Shown: piece after piece, positions 56,896-64,000 of the stretch
Layout of the letters: the number at the start of each line of letters is the position of its first letter
Position numbering within the stretch: the stretch's first letter is position 1
Source: CAYQUL01 sp964568925
Lineage (GTDB): Bacteria; Patescibacteriota; Microgenomatia; UBA8517
Direction: 5' to 3'
Assembly (NCBI GenBank): GCA_964568925.1
Contig: CAZMSJ010000001.1
Span: forward strand, 62,001 to 126,000
Length of the DNA: 64,000 nt
Program-made: the position numbers and the translations under genes
Notes under the pieces: model-generated
Seen by the model: the letters and a program-made list of their open reading frames with translations, nothing else
Told to the model about the DNA's origin: nothing
The model's database searches: none

Positions 56896-59634
56896 TTAGC
56901 TTCCAACAGTTACCTGTGCGGTCACTGGGTAATTGTTGCCATCAAATCCCTTGCAGGTAAATGTCGCGGTGTATGTACCTGCGGCATAGTTGTGGGTATA
57001 TCCGTTTTGGTGACCAATGCTGGTACCATTCCCGCCGAAATACCCGACATTACTACTGTCACCCCAATCCAAGATTTGCCAATCCTCTGCACAGTTGCTC
57101 CAATCAGCATCAGCTTCCACCAGATTATTCTGGGGGTCAGTGACAGTCAAAGTCAGAGACAGCGTTGGCTGCGGTACTGGCGTTGCAGTTGGTGGAACTG
57201 GTGTTGGTGTCGCCGTAGGCGGACCTGTCACAACAACTTGTTGAGTTGCTGTATAAGTTTGTCCTGTACGACCATTGACTGTTAAAGTCATAGTGAACGT
57301 CCCAACGGGGAAGATATGCGAATCCACTTTCGTGTCCGCCGACCCTTGGTAGTCCACATATGCTCCATTGTGTCCAAAGTCCACTCGTTGCCAGCTATCA
57401 ACCGGAGCATTTGCCCAGGTTGCCGTATAGTTGACCAAACCACTGACTGCATCAACAGAGTTAAGCGTAAGTGACAGTGTTGGCACTGGCATTACAATCT
57501 GCTGACTCGTTGGGTAGTTTTGTCCGTCCAGACCTTTCACCGTAAAACTCAAGGTGTAAGTGCCTGGGTTGTAGATGTGCGTGGCATTTTGCGTTCCAGA
57601 TGCGCCATTCACATCAAAGCTTTGTCCATCGCCAAAATCAATATGGTGCCAATCAGCCAGTGCGTTACTCCAGTTGAGTGTAAGGTCAACCAGACCACTA
57701 CCTGTGTGCGCTGAATTGATTGTTAGCGAGAATGTCGGCGCTGGAGGCTGAACCACGACTTGTTGGGTATATGGATAGCCCACACCGTCAGTGCCATAGA
57801 CAGTGACCGTCACATCATATGTGCCATAGTTGGCATATTGGTGAGTCGGTGAGACATCGCCAGAGCCACCTTGAACATCGAATGTTGCTCCATCTCCAAA
57901 GTCAAAATGTTGCCAACCAGGAGCTGCTCCAGACCATACGAGATGGTTAGTGACTTCCTTTGTAGCAATGTTTGTGACTGTGGATGTGAATGTTGCCGTT
58001 GGTGCGTGCATTCGTCCGCCACAAGTTGAATCGTGGAAAACTTCAATGCTTTCGATTGTGTCATTGACTGGCGCACCCGTATTAAGAGTGTCATTCGTCA
58101 AGTCGGAATCACTCACATTAAAGCAAGCAAAACCGCCGCCGAGATTTCCACTCTCATACAAAACTGCTGACCAGCCAGGGGTCACACCGATTGATGTAAT
58201 ACTATTGGAAACTGGACCTGAGACATTACCGCTGAACGGATCATGCCAACCGTAATGTGTGTTCCAATAGGTCGGATCAACCCATACGGTGACTGTGTCG
58301 CCAGGTTCCAGACCTCGATATTGTCCTCCGCAGTTTGAATCTTGATAAACCCAGACTGAAGAGATCGTGTCAGTGATCGGATAACCTGCGTCATAGTAAG
58401 CGCCTGACAGTTCAGGATAAGAAGCAACAAAGCACTTCTTCAGACCTGTACCGTTTTGACCTTCAGCGACCATGATGGACCATCCAGAGTCAATTTCGAT
58501 ACTACTGGCTTGGTTATCCATGTAATTGACATCAGGTGAAAGGTTAAACCATCCACCACTCGGATTGTCCCAACCATATTGAGTCCCGCTGTAATTGGGA
58601 TCCATACGCAAATCCACATGAGAGTTGCCAGTCTGTCCGCCTCCTGAACCTCCAGCAGATGGTTGTGGTTGATTGGCAGGAACTGATTGGTCAGACACCA
58701 ATATACCACCACCTCCGCCTAGATACCCGTTTCCAGAGTATTGGACATCGGCTCGTGCTGTGCTACGTTCACAATTTTGTTGACCGGCATATGGACTACC
58801 TGCTGGTTCAACGCCACTACAGACGTAGTTGCTAGGAAGGTAAGTGTAAACGCCAGTACGCATAGGACCAGTGAACCAATCTCGGAAAGAGAATGACTCA
58901 TATGGCACAGGCCACCAATCAGCGTGGACTCCTTCTTCTTTAACTGCGACACCATCGTAATTGTAAGCGACTGGCTCGCAGTTCCCAGGTTGGCAATTTG
59001 GTGGAATTCCAAGCTCATTAGGGCGATAATCGTATATACGATAACCGTTCACCATAACCGAGTGCCAACTAAGAGGATTACCTCCGTCTCCGTTGGATGC
59101 ACAACAATTACGAGAACCATCCCGTAGTTCAACGTGCAGATGTACTTTCCCATCTGTTGTGCCTGTACTACCAGCATCGCCAATAGTATAACCAGGCAAG
59201 ACATGATAGGTCTGTCCAGCCGATACTGCGTCCAGAATTGGTTGCCAGATATTACTGAGATGCCCGTAAATTATTACGGAACCACCCACTGTATGCTTTA
59301 CAGCAACCTTGATTCCCAGACCGCCTCCTGTATTTGTCTCGCTTGCCCAGATAACATCTCCTTCTGCCATCGCAGCGACAGAGAAGGATTGCCCTCCATA
59401 GGCGAAATCCATCCCCGAACCTGCATAAAGGTCCATAAATTGAGTTGTCGGACCTCGTCCCCACTGGTGTGGACCACCACTCCAAGAGGGACCCGTATTA
59501 GCATAGTAGGGCAGCTCGAAGTTCGGTAAAGGATACCCTGGATCTGCCGACACTTTTGATGGTGTCAGACCTGAGAAAGCAACCACAAAGAGGGTTGCTA
59601 CGACAAGGACTTGCAAAAACTTGCGAATACTCAC
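56896..59634 (-). CDS. Secreted M23 metallopeptidase with crystallin-like and PKD-like repeats
   Basis: A 912-residue exported protein starting at GTG 59634 behind AAGGAGGACAACA. Signal peptide (FLQVLVVATLFVVAFSG), then an M23-type endopeptidase domain (~35-200: SGMDFAYGG, YGHLSNIWQ, KVHLHVELRDG, holding the His/Asp zinc ligands of the family). Two copies of a ~90-residue Cys-containing beta/gamma-crystallin-like unit follow (DPNYSGTQYGWDNPSGGWFN and DPTYWNTHYGWHDPFSGNVS), then four PKD-like repeats (~545-912; each with W..IDFGDG and H.Y..GTYT). Codon use is richer in G/C than its neighbours. A wall-cutting or adhesive role is likely. Confidence 0.8.
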   Translation of the reverse strand: MSIRKFLQVLVVATLFVVAFSGLTPSKVSADPGYPLPNFELPYYANTGPSWSGGPHQWGRGPTTQFMDLYAGSGMDFAYGGQSFSVAAMAEGDVIWASETNTGGGLGIKVAVKHTVGGSVIIYGHLSNIWQPILDAVSAGQTYHVLPGYTIGDAGSTGTTDGKVHLHVELRDGSRNCCASNGDGGNPLSWHSVMVNGYRIYDYRPNELGIPPNCQPGNCEPVAYNYDGVAVKEEGVHADWWPVPYESFSFRDWFTGPMRTGVYTYLPSNYVCSGVEPAGSPYAGQQNCERSTARADVQYSGNGYLGGGGGILVSDQSVPANQPQPSAGGSGGGQTGNSHVDLRMDPNYSGTQYGWDNPSGGWFNLSPDVNYMDNQASSIEIDSGWSIMVAEGQNGTGLKKCFVASYPELSGAYYDAGYPITDTISSVWVYQDSNCGGQYRGLEPGDTVTVWVDPTYWNTHYGWHDPFSGNVSGPVSNSITSIGVTPGWSAVLYESGNLGGGFACFNVSDSDLTNDTLNTGAPVNDTIESIEVFHDSTCGGRMHAPTATFTSTVTNIATKEVTNHLVWSGAAPGWQHFDFGDGATFDVQGGSGDVSPTHQYANYGTYDVTVTVYGTDGVGYPYTQQVVVQPPAPTFSLTINSAHTGSGLVDLTLNWSNALADWHHIDFGDGQSFDVNGASGTQNATHIYNPGTYTLSFTVKGLDGQNYPTSQQIVMPVPTLSLTLNSVDAVSGLVNYTATWANAPVDSWQRVDFGHNGAYVDYQGSADTKVDSHIFPVGTFTMTLTVNGRTGQTYTATQQVVVTGPPTATPTPVPPTATPVPQPTLSLTLTVTDPQNNLVEADADWSNCAEDWQILDWGDSSNVGYFGGNGTSIGHQNGYTHNYAAGTYTATFTCKGFDGNNYPVTAQVTVGS

Positions 59635-59701
59635 TGTTGTCCTCCTTAGGACTTCTGTTAGAATGTAAATGTACTGCGTGGCAATTTTAGCACTGTTTCA
59701 T

Positions 59702-59730
59702 TTGAAATAAAACCCATATTATCGTATAAT
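59702..59730 (+). promoter_or_regulatory. Promoter of the 238-aa gene, close to the start codon
   Basis: TTGAAA (59702-59707), 17-base spacer, TATAAT (59725-59730), then 8 bases to the ATG. This is the clearest leaderless-type promoter in the window. Confidence 0.7.
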
Positions 59731-59738
59731 TTCGCACT

Positions 59739-60455
59739 ATGACTAAAACTGTTAGAAAGGTCACAAAAAAGTCGATTTACTCTAAAGATATAACTCTGTT
59801 TGTAATTTTGGCTTTTGCTGTTTTTGCTGTTGTACTGCTTTCAAAAAGTAAAATCACGGCATTAGTTCAGGACAAGACTCAAGTTAATAACCTGGCAACG
59901 CCAAGCACTATCTCGCCTAAGCTTGAAAGGGTGAAATATACTTTAGAGCCAGCTGAAAACGGAAAGATGTTGAGTTCCTCTAATTATGATTTCCAAGTTA
60001 CCTTCCCAGGTTATTATGATGACTTCACAGTAGGGTGGGGTTTTGATAAAGATTTTCCTGAAAATGAAACTACTTCAGTAGGTGGCAAGCATCGACTAGA
60101 TCCGTCAGATAAAGATAACTTTATGAGTTATGACATAAGTATTGGATTTCTCAACAATCAAAGTATTCAGGATCTGATAGATAAACAAATCGAAGGTATA
60201 AAAAAGAGCTTGGAAATGGCAGGTAAAACAGAAAAAGATGGTCAAATCCAAACACAGACACTTACGACTCAAGCTGGGAAGTTTGTTAAAGTAAGGCATA
60301 TAGATGCCTTTAATTTCGAAAGTGTCTATTATTACATTCCCTACAAAGATAAATACTACACAATTTATGCTGGTCAAAGCAGGAATACTCGTTTTTCTCA
60401 AGTACAACTAAGTGAAATTGATCAGGTTGTAAAAAGCTTCAAATTTGTAGATTAA
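59739..60455 (+). CDS. Membrane-anchored protein, unknown function (238 aa)
   Basis: A 238-residue protein with a basic N-terminus (TKTVRKVTKKSIYSKD), one membrane helix (ITLFVILAFAVFAVVLL), then an extracytoplasmic beta-rich domain (SNYDFQVTFPGYYDDFTVGW; KFVKVRHIDAFNFESVYYYI). The topology fits a lipid-face or wall-facing domain. No family is recognised. It is first in a plus-strand pair with the 206-aa gene. Confidence 0.6.
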   Translation: MTKTVRKVTKKSIYSKDITLFVILAFAVFAVVLLSKSKITALVQDKTQVNNLATPSTISPKLERVKYTLEPAENGKMLSSSNYDFQVTFPGYYDDFTVGWGFDKDFPENETTSVGGKHRLDPSDKDNFMSYDISIGFLNNQSIQDLIDKQIEGIKKSLEMAGKTEKDGQIQTQTLTTQAGKFVKVRHIDAFNFESVYYYIPYKDKYYTIYAGQSRNTRFSQVQLSEIDQVVKSFKFVD

Positions 60456-60476
60456 ACGGAATATAATATAGCTGAA

Positions 60477-61097
60477 ATGAAAAAGGCTATATTTCTAATA
60501 CTAGCTGCAATTATATTAAGTGGTGTAGCAATAAGTTTTCAAAAAGAACGATTAAGAAAATTTGAAGCTCCAAGACAAAATACTCCTCCTATTCAGCTCA
60601 CAATCGGTAAAGACTTTACTCTGGAAGCTGTTGTTAATGATTTGAAGTACTATGACTTTATTAAAGACGAAAGTGCTTTCAAATATGCTTTGGAACACAC
60701 AAAAGATACTAGCCCAGGTCGAGAAGGATCTTTAACAGTTGGCAATAATACTGTTGATCGAGAAGCAGTTTATACCATTTCTCAAAGCATGACCGCTTGG
60801 CAAATTGCAGATATTCTTTTGAATCAAGGAGAGTATAGCTCTTGTGATCATGGTTGTCCTGAAAGTAACTTCAGTCCTGAATTACTTCCTGGTGGAGATT
60901 TGGCTCCAACTATCAAGCAAAAATATGAGTGGGTTAAAACTTATGAGGATTGCGTCAAAGCTATTGGTCATGATGGAGGGCAACTATCCAGTGAACAATA
61001 TGCTCAAAAGACTGATATTAGAATTTGTACTTCTCCTGATGGGAGATATTTTGTTCAAGGAAAAGAGGGGTGGACTGACAACCCGCCATATCCTTAA
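60477..61097 (+). CDS. Membrane-anchored protein with MltG-like N-terminal region
   Basis: A 206-residue protein with an N-terminal signal/anchor (KAIFLILAAIILSGVAISF) and a domain like the LysM-like part of YceG/MltG: IQLTIGKDFTLEAVVNDLKY, FIKDESAFKYAL, YTISQSMTAWQIADILLNQG. The catalytic MltG domain is absent; the C-terminal half has Cys pairs (CDHGC, CVKAIG.., ICTSPDG). TATAAT lies 9 bases before the ATG. The function is unknown. Confidence 0.6.
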   Translation: MKKAIFLILAAIILSGVAISFQKERLRKFEAPRQNTPPIQLTIGKDFTLEAVVNDLKYYDFIKDESAFKYALEHTKDTSPGREGSLTVGNNTVDREAVYTISQSMTAWQIADILLNQGEYSSCDHGCPESNFSPELLPGGDLAPTIKQKYEWVKTYEDCVKAIGHDGGQLSSEQYAQKTDIRICTSPDGRYFVQGKEGWTDNPPYP

Positions 61098-61420
61098 TCT
61101 TTCTTTAACTTCTTAATGAAATTGTGTGGATTGAGAAGTATTGCGTTTCTGTTTTCTTTTTCATAAATGTAAGGAGTCCCAATAACGGTCTTACAATGAC
61201 TACACACTAAATTTGGTATTTCTTTAATATCTACAATTTCTTGTAGTTCACGTAACTTCTCTGGTTCAAAGATCCTGTCTAGGTAAAGCCTCTTTAGTGG
61301 TCCTGGTCCATCTTTCTGATATAAAAGTAGAAATTCTTTGCAATTAGCACAATAAAGATTAAGAAACTTTGAAGTGCCTCCTCTTGCTTTTCTGTGTTTG
61401 TCTCTCTTGAACTTTAGCAT
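61094..61420 (-). CDS. Zinc-ribbon protein, 108 aa
   Basis: A 108-residue protein with two Cys pairs, CANCKEF and CSHCKTV, about 45 residues apart, and basic ends (KFKRDKHRKARGG; FIKKLKKD). The charged middle LDRIFEPEKLRELQEIVD is helical. It is a small zinc-binding, probably nucleic-acid-binding protein. Its 3' end overlaps the convergent 206-aa gene by 4 bases. Confidence 0.6.
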   Translation of the reverse strand: MLKFKRDKHRKARGGTSKFLNLYCANCKEFLLLYQKDGPGPLKRLYLDRIFEPEKLRELQEIVDIKEIPNLVCSHCKTVIGTPYIYEKENRNAILLNPHNFIKKLKKD

Positions 61421-61440
61421 AATGCATTCTGAGGGCAGTT

Positions 61441-62793
61441 TTATTTATCTAAGTATTTAACCACTTCATTGGAAAATTCATGAACCAAATCAGTTGAGAT
61501 AATTACTCCAAGACTTTCACTGTCATCTGAACTGACCATTGAGGGAATTCCAATCATGCAGCCTCTTTGGTCAACTGCTAATCCGCCTGAGTTTCCGTGG
61601 CTAATTTTGGCGGATGTGACAATAAGTCCATCACCTGGAAAGCTACTAACGACACCATCAGTTACAGTTAAAGAGTAGCCACCGCTAATGGCAGGGTATC
61701 CAAATATGCGAATTTGCTCTCCCAGCTTTACACTTTCATTGGTGCATCTGGTGCTATCATCGAAAGCAGGAAATTTGCGTGGATAGGTGCCTCGATATTG
61801 TTGTTCTTCCTCGTCGTAGTAGGCAGAGTGGATTGACATAAATGCTAAGTCATAGTCATCGCTTATGGTTGGAATGACGAGTGGGGTGGCTAAATAGATA
61901 TTTTCAGGTTGTCCTGTTATTGGATTTGGGAGTATGACTAGACATCCATCTTCATCAACATTTATATGTGTCTTATCTTGAGGAATAATGTGTGAGTTGG
62001 TAAGGATTACTCCATCGTCAGTAATAATGGTGCCAGAGCCGCCACTGACTTCCTCTCCTGAAACTGTACTTGGACAATAAATATTTACCACTGATGAAGC
62101 AATTTGTTCTTGGTTATATTGACTATTAGAACTAGTGACTTCGGTTGCTTGATTTGTATCGACCACAGGAGTGCTACTGTAACTGGTGTCGTCAGATGGA
62201 GACATCAACCCAATTAGCATCAAAAGATAGAAGCCAATAAAGAATAGTAGTGCGAGTATCTCTTTCCAAGAAAAACTAGTTTTAATACTTTTATTTGGTG
62301 TTTTGATAGCCCAATAATCATTAAATACTGTCTGAATTTTATTTAGAACTATTGGAGTTAAGAATCCCAATGAGATTCCATTTATAGTGATTAGCCAAAA
62401 TAACCGCCATCCTGGTGAATAAGTATCCTTGATACCTTTTTCCTCTGCTAACTTCTTAATTTCATTAAACTGCTCATACATTAGGAACAAATTAAGAATA
62501 GGAACAAAAAGTCCAACTGTCCTCCAAAATGGACTAATATTTGACTTTCGCTCTTCCTTAATCAGTTGCCAATTTCTTTCAAACCAATATAGAAAATACA
62601 CACCATAAGTGACAGCGAGCATAATAGTGAACTTTTTAATAGGGTAGCTATTAGATTTTCCAGTTGAAGTGTCTTGGTCTATCGCTGAATGATGAGAGCT
62701 TTCTGATTCTGTGAAGCCATCTAATTTTTCTCCGCAATGCTGACAGAACTTGCTATTTTCAGGATTTTTCTTTCCGCAGCTAGGGCAATACAT
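61441..62793 (-). CDS. Membrane trypsin-like serine protease with N-terminal zinc ribbon
   Basis: A 450-residue protein. Zinc ribbon (CPSCGKKNPENSKFCQHCG, 3-22), a DUF4234-like membrane part (~50-210, with KKFTIMLAVTYGVYFLYWF), then a trypsin-fold protease (~235-450). The triad is readable: His in VILTNSHIIP, Asp in DDYDLAFMSIHS, Ser in HGNSGGLAVD. It belongs to the S1C/HtrA-like group but has no PDZ domain. The protease should face outward and the ribbon inward. It follows the 126-aa gene by 4 bases in the same operon. Confidence 0.8.
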   Translation of the reverse strand: MYCPSCGKKNPENSKFCQHCGEKLDGFTESESSHHSAIDQDTSTGKSNSYPIKKFTIMLAVTYGVYFLYWFERNWQLIKEERKSNISPFWRTVGLFVPILNLFLMYEQFNEIKKLAEEKGIKDTYSPGWRLFWLITINGISLGFLTPIVLNKIQTVFNDYWAIKTPNKSIKTSFSWKEILALLFFIGFYLLMLIGLMSPSDDTSYSSTPVVDTNQATEVTSSNSQYNQEQIASSVVNIYCPSTVSGEEVSGGSGTIITDDGVILTNSHIIPQDKTHINVDEDGCLVILPNPITGQPENIYLATPLVIPTISDDYDLAFMSIHSAYYDEEEQQYRGTYPRKFPAFDDSTRCTNESVKLGEQIRIFGYPAISGGYSLTVTDGVVSSFPGDGLIVTSAKISHGNSGGLAVDQRGCMIGIPSMVSSDDSESLGVIISTDLVHEFSNEVVKYLDK

Positions 62794-62797
62794 ATAA

Positions 62798-63178
62798 TTA
62801 TTTCTTTTTATTCTCGTTCTCAGCTTTTTTTAAGAGAGACTCTGGATTTAGTTTATACCAAAAACCCCTAATTAAGCGATAAACTCCATAAAGCATTGCA
62901 CCCCAGAATATGTAGTATGTACCACCGTCTGAGGCGAAAAGATAAGTACCTCCTGTAATTGCCATTCCAATCACAAACCAAATCACTCCTTGCTTCATCT
63001 CACTATCAGCTAATACTTTAGCGTCTTCAATTAGGGAAGTGTGTTGCTCCTTGAAATATCTATCTACTGATCCATGTTCTTTTTCAGTGTTTGATTCCTG
63101 TGTACTTACTTTAGTTCCACAGTGAGTACAAAATTTAGCTTCTGGATTGATTTCGTTGTTACAATTAATGCATCGCAT
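62798..63178 (-). CDS. Zinc-ribbon two-helix membrane protein, 126 aa
   Basis: N-terminal zinc ribbon (RCINCNNEINPEAKFCTHCG), a short charged linker, and two membrane helices (GVIWFVIGMAITGGTYLFA, YYIFWGAMLYGVYRLI), then a basic tail. It has the same ribbon-plus-membrane architecture as its neighbours. It sits between them with 2- and 4-base gaps, so the three genes form one operon. The function is unknown. Confidence 0.6.
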   Translation of the reverse strand: MRCINCNNEINPEAKFCTHCGTKVSTQESNTEKEHGSVDRYFKEQHTSLIEDAKVLADSEMKQGVIWFVIGMAITGGTYLFASDGGTYYIFWGAMLYGVYRLIRGFWYKLNPESLLKKAENENKKK

Positions 63179-63180
63179 AA

Positions 63181-63870
63181 TTATTTTCTATATTTAGCTT
63201 CAGATACACCTCCCAGGTATCCCCAGATTATCTGTATAAGCAAATTACTTCTCATGTTCTCAATAAGATCGTTAGGTAACTCTTTGACTGTTTCTGCGGA
63301 TTCAAGGACATTTTTCAGTTCAAACTCAAAGAAAATACTCATGGCCTGCATTAGCTCCTCTGACATTCCTTTTGTAGATTCTGCATAATTTTTAGTTGCT
63401 ATCTTAGTCCATTCCTTAACTAGTTTCTCCAAATCGATACTTTTAGGTTTATTTAATACTTCATCATTTGAAAATGCCTCAGCCATCCAGAACCAATAAC
63501 CACCATAGGTGCACCAGCTAAAGACATTTTTGAGAGCTTCAATAACTTTATATGGTTGTTTATTAAGTAAGTCCTTATTTTCTTTAATAAAATCCTCAAA
63601 TCTATTAGTGGAGATTCGCTGCATTAGCTCCCAAACTTCATTGGAGGAGAGGTCAGAATACTTTTTTCGTTCTTCTCCTGAAGAGTCATAAATTTCAGCA
63701 AATTTATCCCAAAGTTTGGTATGGACTTTAGGAGAGGAAGTACTTTGATCTGAAGAATTTGTTTGACTGGAAGTGCCTTGGTTATGTTCGACTTTCTCCA
63801 ATTTTGCACCACAGAATTTACAAAACTTATGATCTGGATCAATCTGTTTGCCACAATTATTACAATACAT
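63181..63870 (-). CDS. Zinc-ribbon protein with helical domain, 229 aa
   Basis: N-terminal zinc ribbon (YCNNCGKQIDPDHKFCKFCG), a Ser/Thr linker (SSQTNSSDQSTSSPK), then a soluble helical domain (~50-229; WDKFAEIYDSSGEERKKYSD, LIENMRSNLLIQIIWGYLGG). It has no membrane helix. It is the first gene of the ribbon operon, starting at ATG 63870 without a strong Shine-Dalgarno. The helical domain is not recognised. Confidence 0.6.
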   Translation of the reverse strand: MYCNNCGKQIDPDHKFCKFCGAKLEKVEHNQGTSSQTNSSDQSTSSPKVHTKLWDKFAEIYDSSGEERKKYSDLSSNEVWELMQRISTNRFEDFIKENKDLLNKQPYKVIEALKNVFSWCTYGGYWFWMAEAFSNDEVLNKPKSIDLEKLVKEWTKIATKNYAESTKGMSEELMQAMSIFFEFELKNVLESAETVKELPNDLIENMRSNLLIQIIWGYLGGVSEAKYRK

Positions 63871-63907
63871 ATAATAGTAATTTTTATATTTACCCTAATT
63901 ATAGCCT

Positions 63908-63942
63908 CAAAGACGCCTAGCAAGCAAAACTAAGCGTCTTTG
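63908..63942. terminator. Inverted repeat at the end of the window
   Basis: CAAAGACGC (63908-63916) / GCGTCTTTG (63934-63942), 9-base perfect arms. It lies upstream of the ribbon operon on its strand, so it may be the terminator of a gene outside the window or a regulatory hairpin. No gene is seen in 63871-64000. Confidence 0.5.
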
Positions 63943-64000
63943 TTGCCAAGTTATCTTCCTAAATCTATTTCTTGTGCTTTACCAAAAAGTCCACCTTTGA

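Larger units (their letters stand above)
47036..64000. mobile_element. Integrated element at the 3' end of tRNA-Asn (right end not seen)
   Basis: The left boundary is set by the serine recombinase gene, whose stop codon lies in the tRNA acceptor stem. Gene content then changes to recombinase, primase-helicase and unrecognised genes, mostly on the minus strand. I found no second copy of the tRNA 3' end to the right, and large serine recombinases need only a very short crossover, so the right end is undetermined. It could lie near 59.7 kb, where gene orientation and composition change, or beyond the window. Confidence 0.6.

Noticed and set aside
47036..64000. Second copy of the tRNA-Asn 3' end as right attachment site
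   Set aside because: No repeat of GGTTCGAGTCCTACC was seen to the right; the right boundary is left open.
1..64000. UGA recoded to glycine as in some CPR groups
   Set aside because: Several clear genes end at UGA in the expected place (deacetylase, SpoU methyltransferase, dnaG), so the standard code applies.
1..64000. CRISPR array or insertion-sequence transposase
   Set aside because: No regularly spaced repeats, Cas proteins or transposase motifs were seen on either strand.

Overview
The window looks like chromosome of a small-genome Candidate Phyla Radiation (Patescibacteria) bacterium, read with the standard bacterial code (UGA is a stop). I infer this from compact housekeeping genes, a type IV secretion-like locus with a long run of VirB2-like small proteins, a tRNA gene split by a group I intron, a free-standing LAGLIDADG gene, and many short membrane proteins without named families. 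The exact lineage cannot be fixed by eye.

Layout. 1-4.9 kb is the replication origin: the end of a Tat-exported polysaccharide deacetylase, dnaA, an oriC spacer with DnaA boxes and a clear DnaA-trio unwinding element, dnaN, and a membrane protein with a degenerate J-domain. 4.9-25.1 kb, almost all on the minus strand, is a type IV secretion-like locus. It holds a PrgI-like protein, a VirB4-N-like protein, a VirB4 ATPase, a membrane protein carrying a peptidoglycan amidase, a beta-propeller-like protein, a very large secreted protein with glycosidase-like and lysozyme-like ends, a VirB6-like channel protein, seven short VirB2/TrbC-like proteins and three long ones with Cys-rich ectodomains. 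No relaxase or VirD4 is present. A 902-residue coiled-coil protein of unknown function lies inside the locus on the opposite strand. 25.1-46.4 kb is mostly plus-strand housekeeping: a SpoIID-like protein, a PPM-like/propeller protein, smpB-ssrA, comF, five serine tRNAs and two arginine tRNAs with a LAGLIDADG gene among them, DedA, PsiE, purF, Nudix, SpoU methyltransferase and HAD genes, then dnaG-rpoD and several small membrane proteins.

46.4-64 kb is accessory. A tRNA-Asn gene is interrupted by a group I intron encoding an HNH endonuclease, and its 3' end is the insertion point of an element whose large serine recombinase ends, stop codon included, inside the tRNA acceptor stem. The element carries, mostly on the minus strand, a CHC2/TOPRIM primase-helicase, several small proteins, two large unrecognised proteins (528 and 695 aa), and a secreted M23 peptidase with crystallin-like and PKD-like repeats whose base composition looks different. 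It is followed by membrane-anchored proteins and three adjacent genes with N-terminal zinc ribbons, one of them a trypsin-like protease. The right end of the element is not visible.

A recurring signal is a -10 hexamer (TATAAT, TAGAAT or TATACT) placed only 5-9 bases before the start codon of genes that lack a Shine-Dalgarno sequence, which suggests leaderless transcripts. Other genes have near-perfect Shine-Dalgarno sequences.
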